43,021 bases of DNA, from contig JAGOUV010000005.1 in the NCBI GenBank assembly GCA_018061065.1, positions 1 through 43,021 of the forward strand. Reading direction: 5' to 3'. This DNA comes from Candidatus Altimarinota bacterium (GTDB taxonomy: Bacteria; Patescibacteriota; Gracilibacteria; UBA1369; UM-FILTER-53-11). How positions within the stretch are numbered: position 1 is the first letter of the stretch; each line of letters opens with the position of its first letter. This document shows, one piece after another, positions 7,398-16,650 of the stretch. The notes below the pieces were generated by a model. It saw only the letters and a program-made list of their open reading frames with translations, was not told the origin of the DNA and did no database searches. The position numbers were made by a program, and so were the translations under genes.

Positions 7398-9752
7398 ATG
7401 TTTTGGGTAGATGAGCTCGTGGCGCAGATAGAAGCTGCGTATCCGGGTAAGAAAAAATTCATTGTGCGTGACGAAAAAACAGCTTCAGGACGCGTGCATG
7501 TAGGTTCGTTGCGTGGCGTGGTGATCCATGGAGTGGTGGCTCAAGCACTGGCAGAAAAAGGCTATGACGTTGAGTATTTTTATGAGATCAACGACGCCGA
7601 TCCCATGGATGGCATGCCGGTATATTTGGATAAAAAAGTTTTTGACCAGCACATGGGAAAGCCGCTCAAGGACGTCCCTACCCCCGACGAGAAAACGGCT
7701 CCGGGTTTAGGTATTAAACCCGCTGAAAATTTTGCACGATACTTTGGTAATGAATTTGTAGATGTAATTAATTCAATTGGATTTAAGCCAACAATTTATT
7801 TAGGAAGTGATTATTACGCTGAGGGAAAATACGATCATTGGATCGATGTTGCGCTTGAGAATCCGGATGAAATTCGTCGTATATATAAGGAAGTTTCCGG
7901 CTCTGAAAAAGACGAGGAGTGGAACCCGGTGCAGGTTGTTTGCGAGAACTGCGGACGCGTGGGAACAACAACGGTGATTGGCTCAGAAGGACCTATGGGA
8001 GCCAAAATAGTGGAGTATCGCTGTGAGCCAAACAAAGTGAAATGGGCGGTGGGATGCGGGCACACGGGCAAGGTCGCGCCATATAAGGGGCGCGGAAAGT
8101 TGCCGTGGAAAGTAGAGTGGGCTGCCAAGTGGCAGATTTTTCCGGTGGATATTGAAGGTGCAGGAAAAGATCACTCAGTGGTGGGCGGTTCACGAGATGT
8201 TGCGGCACGAATTGCAAAAGAAGTTTTCAAGGGTGTTGTGCCTTTTAATATTCCCTACGAATTTTTGAATTTTGGTGGTGCAAAGATGAGTGCAAGTAAA
8301 GGCATTGGAGCCAGCTCGCGTGAAGTGGCAGACAGCATTACGCCCGAGTTGTTGCGCTTTCTTATGGTGCGCACGCGTTATCCACAGGCGATTGATTTTG
8401 ATACGGGTAGTGATGCAATTCCGCGTTTGTTTGATGCTCATGATGAGGCAGCGGCAGCTTATTTTGGGCATAGTGATAAGGAAAATGCCGAAGATCTCAA
8501 GCGTGTATATCATTTTTCACAATTGGATTCTTCTGAAATTGGCGAGGTGTTTTTCCCCCGCTTCTCGCGTGTTGCTTTTACGGTGCAGATTCCAAGTCTC
8601 GATTTCAAGACGGAGATGGAAAAGTTAAAAGGTGCCCCGCTCACTCCAGCAGATATTACCGAGGCTGAGTTGCGTAGAGATTATGCGCGTGTATGGCTGC
8701 AGCGGTACGCTCCGGACAGCGCAAAATTTACCGTGCAAAAAGAACTGCCTCCATTGGCTCGTGAATTAAGTGAAGATCAAAAACATTTCCTGAAGGCCGT
8801 TGCTGATTTGATGTTATCTCGCACGGAATGGCTTGGTGAAGAGCTCCACACCTCTATTCACGAGGTGCGTAAATCCTCTCCCCTGGAAGCCCGCGATGCA
8901 TTTAAGGCAATTTATATCGCATTACTTGGAAAAGATTCTGGTCCACAGGCAGGTTGGTTTTTGGATGCACTTGACCGTGAATTTGTGACGCAGCGTTTTT
9001 ATGAAATCGCAAAACTTCCTAAATTTGAAAAACCCGAAATCGCCGATTTGGTTTCGCCAGAAATTGTTATTAAAAAAGAAGTTCGCGTGCGTTTTCCTGG
9101 AGTGAAAGTCGGATTTGCCCTATTGCGTGGCGTGCATATCGGGAATTTAGGAGATAATTTTGAGTCAATTGCTGCGCCGTATTGGCAAGGTTTGGATTTT
9201 GAAAATTTGAAGAAAAAATCACCGCGCTTAGAATCATTCCGTGAGATGTATCGTGGGTTCGGAGTGAAGCCGTCGAATAATAAACCGAGTCCCGTAGCTT
9301 TGATTTCACGCCTTGCAAACGGGAAAAAACTGACCCCCATTAATTCCGCAGTTGATATGGGAAATATAATTTCTGTAAAACATCAGTTGGCTGTCGGACT
9401 TTTTGATTTAGATAAAATGACGCTGCCGATTGTTTTGGATTTTGCAAAAGGTGGTGAGATGTATAAAGGAATGGGCACTGATAGATTTGTTCCCCTTATG
9501 GCGGATGAGCTTTGTTATTTTGATTCGAGCACACCCACACCTATAGTTACCGTGCGCGATTTTAACTATCAGTATTCTGAGATAACAAAAATCACTCCGG
9601 ATACAAAAAATATAGTGGTGAATATTGATGGCAACGATGGGTGCACGCTAGCAGATGTAGAAAAAATGATGAGCGAACTTATTGAGCTATTACAAAAGCA
9701 CTGCGGTGGCACACCTGACAGCACACCTGTTTTTCTTGATGCGCGGCCATAA
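7398..9752 (+). CDS. lysS: Class I lysyl-tRNA synthetase fused to a C-terminal B3/4 domain
   Basis: It charges tRNA-Lys. The Rossmann catalytic domain has the HIGH-type motif HVGS at residues 34-37 and KMSASKG near 296. A Cys cluster (CENCG...C...CGH, roughly 177-220) looks like the zinc insertion, and a helical anticodon-binding region runs to about 530. This is the archaeal-type class I enzyme, normally ~500-550 residues. Here the chain continues to 784. Residues ~560-784 resemble the B3/4 domain of the PheRS beta chain and free-standing B3/4 proteins (VRFPGVKVGFALLRGV, SPVALISRLANGKKLTPINSAVD, GDEL-type strand, final helix). The frame is uninterrupted with no internal start signal, so it reads as a true fusion. 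A tRNA-Lys(UUU) gene lies elsewhere in the window. The B3/4 role (proofreading or tRNA contact) is inference. Confidence 0.88.
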   Translation: MFWVDELVAQIEAAYPGKKKFIVRDEKTASGRVHVGSLRGVVIHGVVAQALAEKGYDVEYFYEINDADPMDGMPVYLDKKVFDQHMGKPLKDVPTPDEKTAPGLGIKPAENFARYFGNEFVDVINSIGFKPTIYLGSDYYAEGKYDHWIDVALENPDEIRRIYKEVSGSEKDEEWNPVQVVCENCGRVGTTTVIGSEGPMGAKIVEYRCEPNKVKWAVGCGHTGKVAPYKGRGKLPWKVEWAAKWQIFPVDIEGAGKDHSVVGGSRDVAARIAKEVFKGVVPFNIPYEFLNFGGAKMSASKGIGASSREVADSITPELLRFLMVRTRYPQAIDFDTGSDAIPRLFDAHDEAAAAYFGHSDKENAEDLKRVYHFSQLDSSEIGEVFFPRFSRVAFTVQIPSLDFKTEMEKLKGAPLTPADITEAELRRDYARVWLQRYAPDSAKFTVQKELPPLARELSEDQKHFLKAVADLMLSRTEWLGEELHTSIHEVRKSSPLEARDAFKAIYIALLGKDSGPQAGWFLDALDREFVTQRFYEIAKLPKFEKPEIADLVSPEIVIKKEVRVRFPGVKVGFALLRGVHIGNLGDNFESIAAPYWQGLDFENLKKKSPRLESFREMYRGFGVKPSNNKPSPVALISRLANGKKLTPINSAVDMGNIISVKHQLAVGLFDLDKMTLPIVLDFAKGGEMYKGMGTDRFVPLMADELCYFDSSTPTPIVTVRDFNYQYSEITKITPDTKNIVVNIDGNDGCTLADVEKMMSELIELLQKHCGGTPDSTPVFLDARP

Positions 9753-9770
9753 TAAGTGTATTACACGACT

Positions 9771-10607
9771 ATGAATACTCGAGTTTATAGTGTCTTACCG
9801 CTTTTTTTAAGTTTATTTCTCAGTGCCTGTACGCCTGGCCAACCGGGAGAATCAGCAGCACCTATTTCTCAGACTCCCCCCGTCTCAAATACTATACAAT
9901 TTCAAATTTTTGCCTCTGCTCCGCTTATCGAGAATATTACTGCTTTTGGTAATGAAATTCTTTATGTCATGAGCGAAATTGATAGCACTTCACCGGCGGT
10001 TTATAGAGATTATACGAAGACATCGATTTCTTTTGATGAAGTTACGCGGCTGCGCGCTATGAATGAGCATTATCTTGTGGTCGGACGCAAAGGTGGAAAA
10101 TGGTATGTCGCACATGGCACAAAAACATCGGATAAAATTGATCAATATGGTCCGTATGAATTAGAGCCGGAAATTCCTAACTGCAATCCTGAAAGTGGTT
10201 TTGTATTTTGGAAAATTTACCAGCCTAAACTAAAGCCACTATCGCCTGGGGAAGAGTATCTACCTGATACAGGAAAGCCCGAGCCTACTCAGGAATATGT
10301 TGTCGTTGATGGCATCAAGAAATTGCCTTATAGCCAGGAGGTTTATAATAAGTACAGTATCTGTCCTAACGAACGAAATTATATATATTCACAGGCGTAC
10401 GTTAACGGAGCTCTTGCAACAAAGATGAATAATAAAGAACTCTTGGTTAACAGTGATTGGGGCTGGAATATTACCTATGATGGCAAGACAATTTCCGATA
10501 GTGAGCCAGGTATTTTTGAATCACTTGAATATTTCATTTCAGTAAACGGTAAATTGGCTTTTGTGACAAATCAAAATGGCCAAAATCGGCTTCTGATCGA
10601 GCCCTAA
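9771..10607 (+). CDS. Predicted lipoprotein of unknown function
   Basis: A 278-residue exported protein with a lipoprotein signal peptide: MNTR, a hydrophobic core, then the lipobox LSAC (Cys near residue 19) and a Pro/Ser-rich linker. I chose the ATG at 9771 over the in-frame GTG at 9756 because the GTG lies inside the -10-like TATTAC region (9759-9764) and the ATG gives a clean signal peptide. The mature part is rich in aromatic and beta-type residues. I do not recognise a domain. It begins 18 nt after the LysRS stop and converges on the mscS gene with a 15-nt gap. Confidence 0.7.
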   Translation: MNTRVYSVLPLFLSLFLSACTPGQPGESAAPISQTPPVSNTIQFQIFASAPLIENITAFGNEILYVMSEIDSTSPAVYRDYTKTSISFDEVTRLRAMNEHYLVVGRKGGKWYVAHGTKTSDKIDQYGPYELEPEIPNCNPESGFVFWKIYQPKLKPLSPGEEYLPDTGKPEPTQEYVVVDGIKKLPYSQEVYNKYSICPNERNYIYSQAYVNGALATKMNNKELLVNSDWGWNITYDGKTISDSEPGIFESLEYFISVNGKLAFVTNQNGQNRLLIEP

Positions 10608-10622
10608 GGTATTCAACAATAA

Positions 10623-11609
10623 TCATTCCGGCTCCTCCGCATCCGCATACTCAGCCACAACTGGCTCCGTAGCAACTGCAACCTGGGTTGCCGTCTGAGT
10701 TGCCAAGTCCGCCAGCATTGGTTGTCCGTAGAACAACTTCAGGCGTTCTTTGCGTGCCTCGGTCATACTATATCCATCACTCAATCCCGCTTCTCTATTA
10801 TACGGCGCAATAATTATTGCCTCATCAAAGGCGCTGCTAAGAGCGAGCGATACTTCAGATTTTATGCGTAGTGGATTGCCCGGACGCTTCACCCAAAATC
10901 TCACCGTCACATTCATACCGAACTCGTCGAATTTTCCAAATACAATTGAATACTTAGGTGTCTGCAAAATTTCAGGATGATTTTTTAGAATACGATCGAA
11001 GATCATCATTGCCTTAGTGCTGTCAGTTCCGTAACCCAGGAGCATATCAATGCTCAAACGCGTCTCGGGCATGCGAGAAAAATTGGTGATCGGCTGTGTT
11101 AGTAAATCGCTATTTTGAATCGTCACTTCTTTGTGATCGAAGGTTTGCAATGTCACTGATTGAAATTCAATTTTTTCTACGCGGCCAGTGTAATTGCGAA
11201 TTTTAATAACATCGTGAATCTCAAAAGGTGCCTTAAATAAAATCAAAAGGCCTGCCACGTAATTTTTAATAACATCGCGCACACCAAAACTCATACCCAG
11301 CGTAATCACACCGACAATAAGCGTAATATCCAGCCCCACTACTTTTAGCGCGAGCGTAACAGTTACTACAATAATAAAACCAGAAGTTATTTTTTCCAGT
11401 AAATTCAATCCAGTGCGTTGGCGCTCATGCGTAGTCTCGATTTTCTGAAAATGTCGTTTTGCGATTCGAACAACAATCAATCCCACCACAATAATCACCG
11501 CCGCCTCTAAGACGTCGATAAATTTCAGAACTACTGCGACTGCAATTTCTGAATAATTAATACTTGCTCGATCTGCCAGCCCACTTGTTAATTCGTCTAC
11601 AGCTGCCAT
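10623..11609 (-). CDS. MscS-family mechanosensitive channel
   Basis: A small-conductance mechanosensitive channel that releases solutes on hypo-osmotic shock; cytoplasmic membrane, family homo-heptamer. The 328 residues give an N-terminal TM (about 24-47), a second TM (about 73-96), and the pore-lining TM3 with the Gly/Ala-rich run GVITLGMSFGVRDVIKNYVAG. The MscS beta domain follows (FEIHDVIKI...GRVEKIEFQSVTLQTFDHKEVTIQNSDLL) and then the alpha/beta C-terminal domain with FGKFDEFGMNVTVRFWV. The acidic tail (YADAEEPE) is extra. A TATAAT (minus strand, 11634-11639) lies 24 nt upstream, leaving a short A-rich leader. Confidence 0.88.
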   Translation of the reverse strand: MAAVDELTSGLADRASINYSEIAVAVVLKFIDVLEAAVIIVVGLIVVRIAKRHFQKIETTHERQRTGLNLLEKITSGFIIVVTVTLALKVVGLDITLIVGVITLGMSFGVRDVIKNYVAGLLILFKAPFEIHDVIKIRNYTGRVEKIEFQSVTLQTFDHKEVTIQNSDLLTQPITNFSRMPETRLSIDMLLGYGTDSTKAMMIFDRILKNHPEILQTPKYSIVFGKFDEFGMNVTVRFWVKRPGNPLRIKSEVSLALSSAFDEAIIIAPYNREAGLSDGYSMTEARKERLKLFYGQPMLADLATQTATQVAVATEPVVAEYADAEEPE

Positions 11610-11752
11610 ATTTTTTTGTTTTTAAATCTGTTTATTATACCTGAAAATCGCCCTCCCAGCGACTCGCGTGCATTGCGTAATATATGGAATATTATATATA
11701 TCTGGTATGTGTGACTATTCCTATGGTCTGCTAACTCCTATATAATTGGCTC

Positions 11753-12352
11753 ATGGAAACAGCCCCAACAACGACAGAAGTTCCTGAAGCAAAGATTCGC
11801 CTCTATCCGGCGAGTGAGTATATGTTTTTGGGATTATTATTTAGTTTGATCCCCGTGTATGTAATGAGTTTTGCAAATAGCAAAGTTTTACCAAGCGGTG
11901 CCATGATTCGCAGTGCCTTGAAAAAAAGTTTGGCGGCTTTTGTCATCTTCATGATGATAGCTCTTGCGGTTGATGTTTGGGCGGCAAATAAAATTGTTAC
12001 TGCTGCGCAAGGGGCCTTAGCAAATAATACTCACTTGTTATTGCAGACCATGATCAGTCCCGATCGTACCGCCAGTATAATTAAGGATGTTATTCCTGAG
12101 GAATATAAAACGGCCATTACCATTGCTCAAAATTTCAATTATCTTATTTTTGGCGGCAACATATTATTGTTGATTATTACCACGCGCTTTCTCAGTAAAT
12201 ATGAAATTCCGGAAGTTAAGGCCATTAAAGAAAAAGGGCTTATGCAAACGCGGCCTTTATTGGTGCCTGTCATGGCGGGTTTAGCCTTTGTAGCCTTTAT
12301 AATTTGGGGATGGCCTATTTTAGTAGAATATATTCTTAGAGTAACGATTTGA
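11753..12352 (+). CDS. Four-TM membrane protein of unknown function
   Basis: A 199-residue protein with about four hydrophobic helices: near 24-44, 63-85, 132-150 and 170-196. The TM2-TM3 loop (about 90-128) is long and presumably external. No family recognised. The -10 TATAAT (11741-11746) ends 6 nt before the ATG, so it should be leaderless. It ends 2 nt before guaA and probably forms a two-gene transcript with it. The co-transcription does not by itself suggest a purine role. Confidence 0.6.
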   Translation: METAPTTTEVPEAKIRLYPASEYMFLGLLFSLIPVYVMSFANSKVLPSGAMIRSALKKSLAAFVIFMMIALAVDVWAANKIVTAAQGALANNTHLLLQTMISPDRTASIIKDVIPEEYKTAITIAQNFNYLIFGGNILLLIITTRFLSKYEIPEVKAIKEKGLMQTRPLLVPVMAGLAFVAFIIWGWPILVEYILRVTI

Positions 12353-12354
12353 TA

Positions 12355-14175
12355 ATGAAAAAAAATGAAGTTATCGCTGTGGTTGATTTTGGAAGCCAGT
12401 ATGCGCATCTAATCGCGAATCGTATACGTCGTCTGCATGTCTATGCGGAGATCGTTTTGCCGGAAACTCCACTCGAGGATTTTAAAAAATATAAGGCGAT
12501 AATTCTGTCCGGTGGACCACAGTCAGTGTACGAAAAAAATGCGCCCACCATCGATCCGGGAATTTTTACTTTAGGTGTTCCCATCTTGGGAATCTGTTAT
12601 GGCTCACAATTAGTTGCCTACTTGATGGGAGGAAAAGTGGAGCCAGGAAAGTCTAAGGAATACGGCATGGCCAGTTTGAATATTGAAAAATCAGTGGGAA
12701 TTTTTAAGGGCGTTTCAAAAAAATCACAAGTATGGATGTCACACGGAGATACCGTCACACAGCTGCCAAAAGATTTTGAGATGATTGCGCAGACGAGCGA
12801 CTGTCCGTATGCCGCGTTCGCCGATCTCAAGAGAAAAATTTACACCACGCAATTTCATTTAGAAGTAAAACACACGCATGAAGGGATGAAAATTCTCGAT
12901 GCATTTTTGAAACTCACCGGAGTAAAACGCGAATGGGGGATGAAACAGTTTTTGTCTCAAAAAATGGCTGAAATAAAGGAAAAAGTTGGTGATCGCAATG
13001 TATTTTTATTGGCGAGTGGCGGCGTGGATTCAACCGTGGCGTACGTCATGCTTGCTAAGGCATTGGGAGCTGCACGCGTCTATGGATTATTTGTTGATAC
13101 GGGATTACTCAGAAAAAATGAGGCAAAAAAAACAGCGACTCTTTTAAGAAAAGTGGGCATAAAAAATTTCCATGTATATAACGGGCAGAAAGAATTTTTG
13201 AGTGCACTTAAGGGCGTGGTGGATCCGGAAGAAAAACGCGCGATCATTGGAACGACGTTTCTAAAAGTACAGGCAAAAGCAGTGAAGCAAATGAAGCTTG
13301 ATCCCGAGAAATGGGTACTTGGTCAGGGCACGATTTATCCTGATACTATTGAGAGTAAGGGCACCAAACATGCTGATAAGATTAAGACGCATCACAATCG
13401 CGTGCCGGAAATCATGCAGATGATTGAGGAAAATAAAGTGATTGAACCGCTTGCAGAGCTCTATAAAGACGAGGTACGCGAACTTGGTACGCAATTGGGT
13501 CTTCCAAACGAGATGGTGTGGAAGCATCCCTTCCCCGGTCCGGGTCTTGCGGTACGCATGCTTTGCTCAAACGGTAAGGCCGATCTTCCCGATAAGCATG
13601 CTGAGCATGAGCGCTTGATAGCAGAGTATTTGAAAAAAGAAGGATTAGAAAATGGCTGCATTGCGCCGATTCGCAGCGTCGGTGTGGGTGGAGACAATCG
13701 CTCATACAAGCATCCCCTCTTTATTTGGAATAAAAAAAATAAGGCCGTTTCATTTGCAAAACTTGAGCATATTTCCACGTACGTGACGAATCACTTCCCT
13801 ATTGTAAATCGCGTATGTTTGTTGCTGGCTCCAGAAAAAATTACGAAGATTAAGGCTTTCAAAGCCGATCTTTCACCCAAGCGGATTGCGCTGACTCAGA
13901 AATTAGATGATATCGTCATGGGTTTTGTGGTGAAAAATAAGATCATGCGCGATGTATGGCAATTTCCTACCGTGCTCGTGCCGTTGCATATTAATAACGT
14001 AAAAAAAGACGCGGTAATTTTGCGTCCCATTTGTTCCGATGAAGCGATGACGGCACATTTTTATAAGATGAATCAGAAGTTGCTCGCCAAGTTAGTAAAA
14101 CTTCTCAAGCCCCATGTCTCTGCGGTACTTTTTGACGTCACTAATAAGCCACCGGGTACAATTGAGTGGGAATAA
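12355..14175 (+). CDS. guaA: GMP synthase (glutamine-hydrolysing), long form
   Basis: It converts XMP to GMP using glutamine and ATP. The N-terminal class I amidotransferase has LGICYGSQL (nucleophile Cys about residue 82) and the QFHLEV His/Glu pair. The ATP-pyrophosphatase carries the P-loop ASGGVDSTV. The C-terminal dimerisation region is long, including HPFPGPGLAVRML and the terminal DVTNKPPGTIEWE. At 606 residues it exceeds the common ~510-525 bacterial form. The surplus lies between the PFPGPGL motif and the C-terminal motif, as in the long (eukaryote-like) GMPS type. The ATG at 12355 is preferred to the TTG at 12349. It starts 2 nt after the upstream membrane-protein gene. Confidence 0.93.
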   Translation: MKKNEVIAVVDFGSQYAHLIANRIRRLHVYAEIVLPETPLEDFKKYKAIILSGGPQSVYEKNAPTIDPGIFTLGVPILGICYGSQLVAYLMGGKVEPGKSKEYGMASLNIEKSVGIFKGVSKKSQVWMSHGDTVTQLPKDFEMIAQTSDCPYAAFADLKRKIYTTQFHLEVKHTHEGMKILDAFLKLTGVKREWGMKQFLSQKMAEIKEKVGDRNVFLLASGGVDSTVAYVMLAKALGAARVYGLFVDTGLLRKNEAKKTATLLRKVGIKNFHVYNGQKEFLSALKGVVDPEEKRAIIGTTFLKVQAKAVKQMKLDPEKWVLGQGTIYPDTIESKGTKHADKIKTHHNRVPEIMQMIEENKVIEPLAELYKDEVRELGTQLGLPNEMVWKHPFPGPGLAVRMLCSNGKADLPDKHAEHERLIAEYLKKEGLENGCIAPIRSVGVGGDNRSYKHPLFIWNKKNKAVSFAKLEHISTYVTNHFPIVNRVCLLLAPEKITKIKAFKADLSPKRIALTQKLDDIVMGFVVKNKIMRDVWQFPTVLVPLHINNVKKDAVILRPICSDEAMTAHFYKMNQKLLAKLVKLLKPHVSAVLFDVTNKPPGTIEWE

Positions 14176-14196
14176 GGATAGTGCTAGGATGGTGGT

Positions 14197-15354
14197 ATGA
14201 AAAAACTATCTTTTTTGTCGATTGCGGTTATATCGCTGTTTCTTCTTGCTGCATGTACACAAACGTCTCCGACGCCGACACCATCAACTGACACTCCTGT
14301 TACTCCTGTCACGCCCGTTACTCCGCCCGTAGAACCCATAATTTCCCCCCTAGAAAAGCCATTTATTTACACGGAAAATATTAGGACAACAGACGCGAAT
14401 AATCGCGGTTGGCCTACTGAACGCATTTGGGTGCGTTCAGAAACTACTGAGCCGAAGGTCCTCGTTGAGGAAATTGGAAAAGTTGGAGAGTATCCTAACT
14501 CATATGACCTTTCTCCTGATGGCAAGAAGTTGTATGTAAATTTGGAGAGCAAATTAGAGCAAATTGATATTGCTACAGGCGCACGCTCGACGCTCTTCAC
14601 GCCTAAAAAACAGGTGAATAATCTAATTTTTTCATCTGATGGGAAGACGATGTTTATCTGGGATCAGATTTATGCCTCACCAAATGATTTTGGATTTTAC
14701 CTTCATAAAATAGATCTTGGTACGGGAACCGCAACTACTCTAGCGAGCGGAGATACCGGCGGAAAATATATGTTTATTAGTGCTATCCGTGACGCAGATA
14801 CGGTTATTTTACAGCAAGCACTTGGGGAAGCTTCTCGGGCATGGTTCCTAACGGTAAAGGATGGCAAAATCCATGAAATCCCAGGTGCTTCAGGGGATCT
14901 TTATTTGTCTATTTCTTCTAATGGTCGGTATGTTGCGACGGTTGAAAAAACGATTCCAAATATTTGTAATGACTTCTCCGGTAGTGAGGCGAGTCTCTAT
15001 ATATTACGTGATAGTGTGACTGGCGAGAAAATTAGGACACTCGGAGAGATGGGCAAAGGCTTTTCACGATTGTCTTATGCTGCTGACGGCAGCGAGGTCA
15101 TATATGCAACCGCACCTCCTTACGCGAACGTAAACGAATGTGAGACGCCGCGCACTACAAGCTATTACCGTGTGAAAACTACAAAGGACGCTCTTCCCGT
15201 AGCGATTACAGAAGCGCAGGCCGATACACTTCATCGTGAGTGGTACCCAAATAACTCGTTTGATATTAAGCGCACTGAAAATGCCTGGGAGGTATCACGC
15301 AATGGTAAGAAGCTTTTTGAGGTCCCTCTCAAGTACGATATTGTCCGCCTATAA
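14197..15354 (+). CDS. Predicted lipoprotein with propeller-like repeats
   Basis: A 385-residue exported protein. The signal peptide ends in the lipobox LAAC (Cys about residue 20), followed by a Thr/Pro/Val-rich tether of ~30 residues. The mature part contains repeats such as YDLSPDGKKLYVNLES, LIFSSDGKTMFIW, LSISSNGRYVATVE and LSYAADGSEVIYATA, a WD40/TolB-like beta-propeller pattern (xxxSxDGxxxxxx). The binding partner is unknown. An extended -10 (TGC-TAGGAT, 14182-14190) ends 6 nt before the ATG, giving its own leaderless promoter after guaA. Its end overlaps that of the convergent murI by 6 nt. Confidence 0.7.
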   Translation: MKKLSFLSIAVISLFLLAACTQTSPTPTPSTDTPVTPVTPVTPPVEPIISPLEKPFIYTENIRTTDANNRGWPTERIWVRSETTEPKVLVEEIGKVGEYPNSYDLSPDGKKLYVNLESKLEQIDIATGARSTLFTPKKQVNNLIFSSDGKTMFIWDQIYASPNDFGFYLHKIDLGTGTATTLASGDTGGKYMFISAIRDADTVILQQALGEASRAWFLTVKDGKIHEIPGASGDLYLSISSNGRYVATVEKTIPNICNDFSGSEASLYILRDSVTGEKIRTLGEMGKGFSRLSYAADGSEVIYATAPPYANVNECETPRTTSYYRVKTTKDALPVAITEAQADTLHREWYPNNSFDIKRTENAWEVSRNGKKLFEVPLKYDIVRL

Positions 15355-16164
15355 ACTGATTTTCTCGATTTTGGAGACGGCAACATGTGCAAATTCTTGC
15401 GCGAAGTTTTTGAATTTTTCAGTATCGTCAGTTGTCAAAAAAGTCTGCGTCCCCTTTTGTGTAAGTTGAGTTTCAATTTCCGGATGACGCTTCAAGTAAT
15501 CAACTAAGCTCTCCGCCACAATCTCACCCGAGTGCATTACTTTGACCCGTTTGCCCATGATGCGACGAATGTCTTGAATCATAAGCGGATAGTGAGTGCA
15601 GCCTAGCAGTAACGTATCAATGTGATGAGCCTTTAGAGGTCGCAGATATTTTTTTAAAATCGAAAGAGCTTCCGGTTTTTTGTGCCACCCTTCTTCTATA
15701 AAGGGCACTAGCAGCGGACACGCCTGCGAAGTTGCAGTGATGCTCTCATTTAATTTTTTAAGCTCTATATCAAAGGTATGCGATGCAATTGTTCCCCGCG
15801 TTCCGATAATACCAATATGTTTTGAGCGCGTTATCTGCGTTGCTTTTTCTACCACCGGCCTCACTACTCCCAAAATTTTTCGATCTTTATAGGGAGATTT
15901 AGGATCGCGTAAGTATTTTTCCTGCAGCTCGCGCAGTGCCTGACTCGTCGCCGTAAAACACGCCACGACAATGAGTCGCGCGCCACGTTCAAATAAATAC
16001 CGTACTGCTTGATCAGTATATTCAATAATCGTTTCTTTTGAACGATTTCCGTAGGGCGTTCGTGCATTATCACCCAAGTATAGATAATCATACTGCGGCA
16101 GCATGCGCACAATTTCTTTCATCACCGTAAGTCCGCCGTAACCAGAGTCGAAGATCCCAATCAT
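15349..16164 (-). CDS. murI: Glutamate racemase with an altered first Cys motif
   Basis: It makes D-glutamate for peptidoglycan from L-glutamate in the cytosol. I start it at the ATG at 16164, giving IGIFDSGYGGLTV at the N-terminus, rather than 24 codons upstream. That upstream extension overlaps a TATACT -10 (16171-16176, minus strand) placed 6 nt before the ATG. It is 271 residues, normal for MurI. The Asp of FDSG, the YLGDNARTPYG block and the second catalytic Cys (LLGCTHYPL) are intact. The first Cys motif reads VACFTATS where the family has ACNTA: the Cys is present but the substrate-contacting Asn is Phe. Confidence 0.88.
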   Translation of the reverse strand: MIGIFDSGYGGLTVMKEIVRMLPQYDYLYLGDNARTPYGNRSKETIIEYTDQAVRYLFERGARLIVVACFTATSQALRELQEKYLRDPKSPYKDRKILGVVRPVVEKATQITRSKHIGIIGTRGTIASHTFDIELKKLNESITATSQACPLLVPFIEEGWHKKPEALSILKKYLRPLKAHHIDTLLLGCTHYPLMIQDIRRIMGKRVKVMHSGEIVAESLVDYLKRHPEIETQLTQKGTQTFLTTDDTEKFKNFAQEFAHVAVSKIEKISL

Positions 16165-16239
16165 GGCAGCAGTATACAGCAAAATCTCGGCAGTTTTGTC
16201 GAGATCGAGATGTTTTTCATAAATATTCTTTTGCATCCA

Positions 16240-16650
16240 TCCCTCCCCGAGACCTATCCGGCGCCAAATAAAATAATTTGTATGACACCGGAGGTTTTAA
16301 ATTCGAGGAGGGAGTGGAGAGAAAGGAGACCAACCCTTTCTAATCGCCAGATTTAAGCGATGAGCCTTGCTTTGGTTTTTGTTTGTTCTGCCGAACCGTA
16401 ACGACAGCTTGTGGACGAACGCTGTAATGACATAAAGTCAAGGTACAGGTTCCAAGTTTGTTTTTGTTTAGGGGCGTGGACGGTCTGTTGTGATTCCACG
16501 CCAGTGCAAAGCAGAATGAAGGGCAAGAAATGCAGAATTAAATGTATTTTTGTTTTAATGAACTGATCTTGCCTTTCATTCCACCTTTCACGTTTTGGAG
16601 GCTGGTTGCGCCGAGTTGTAAATGACCAAATCACGTCATTGTATCTCATT
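16240..16650. ncRNA. Candidate structured noncoding RNA or regulatory region
   Basis: About 500 bases between murI and the DUF881 pair carry no convincing gene. They hold several inverted repeats. One is GGCGTGGA/TCCACGCC (16473-16480 with 16495-16502). Another is a 14-base pair of arms, GAATGAAGGGCAAG (16514-16527) with CTTGCCTTTCATTC (16568-16581), with an ATTAAA/TTTAAT hairpin inside its loop. Other pairs are ACAGC/GCTGT (about 16409-16426) and an outer TCCCTCC/GGAGGGA pair near 16247-16313. A minus-strand promoter is possible at 16638-16665. The ~390-nt span is in the size range of RNase P RNA or tmRNA, but I could not find the conserved motifs of either. Strand and family are unresolved. 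Confidence 0.33.

Noticed and set aside
16353-16649. A 98-codon minus-strand frame over the inverted-repeat region
   Set aside because: Composition is not protein-like and the frame crosses strong hairpins; noncoding structure is the simpler reading, though conservation was not tested.
16240-16650. RNase P RNA or tmRNA assignment
   Set aside because: Size fits, but the GAGGAAAGUCC/ACAGAA motifs of RNase P and the tRNA-like ends and tag frame of tmRNA were not found on either strand.
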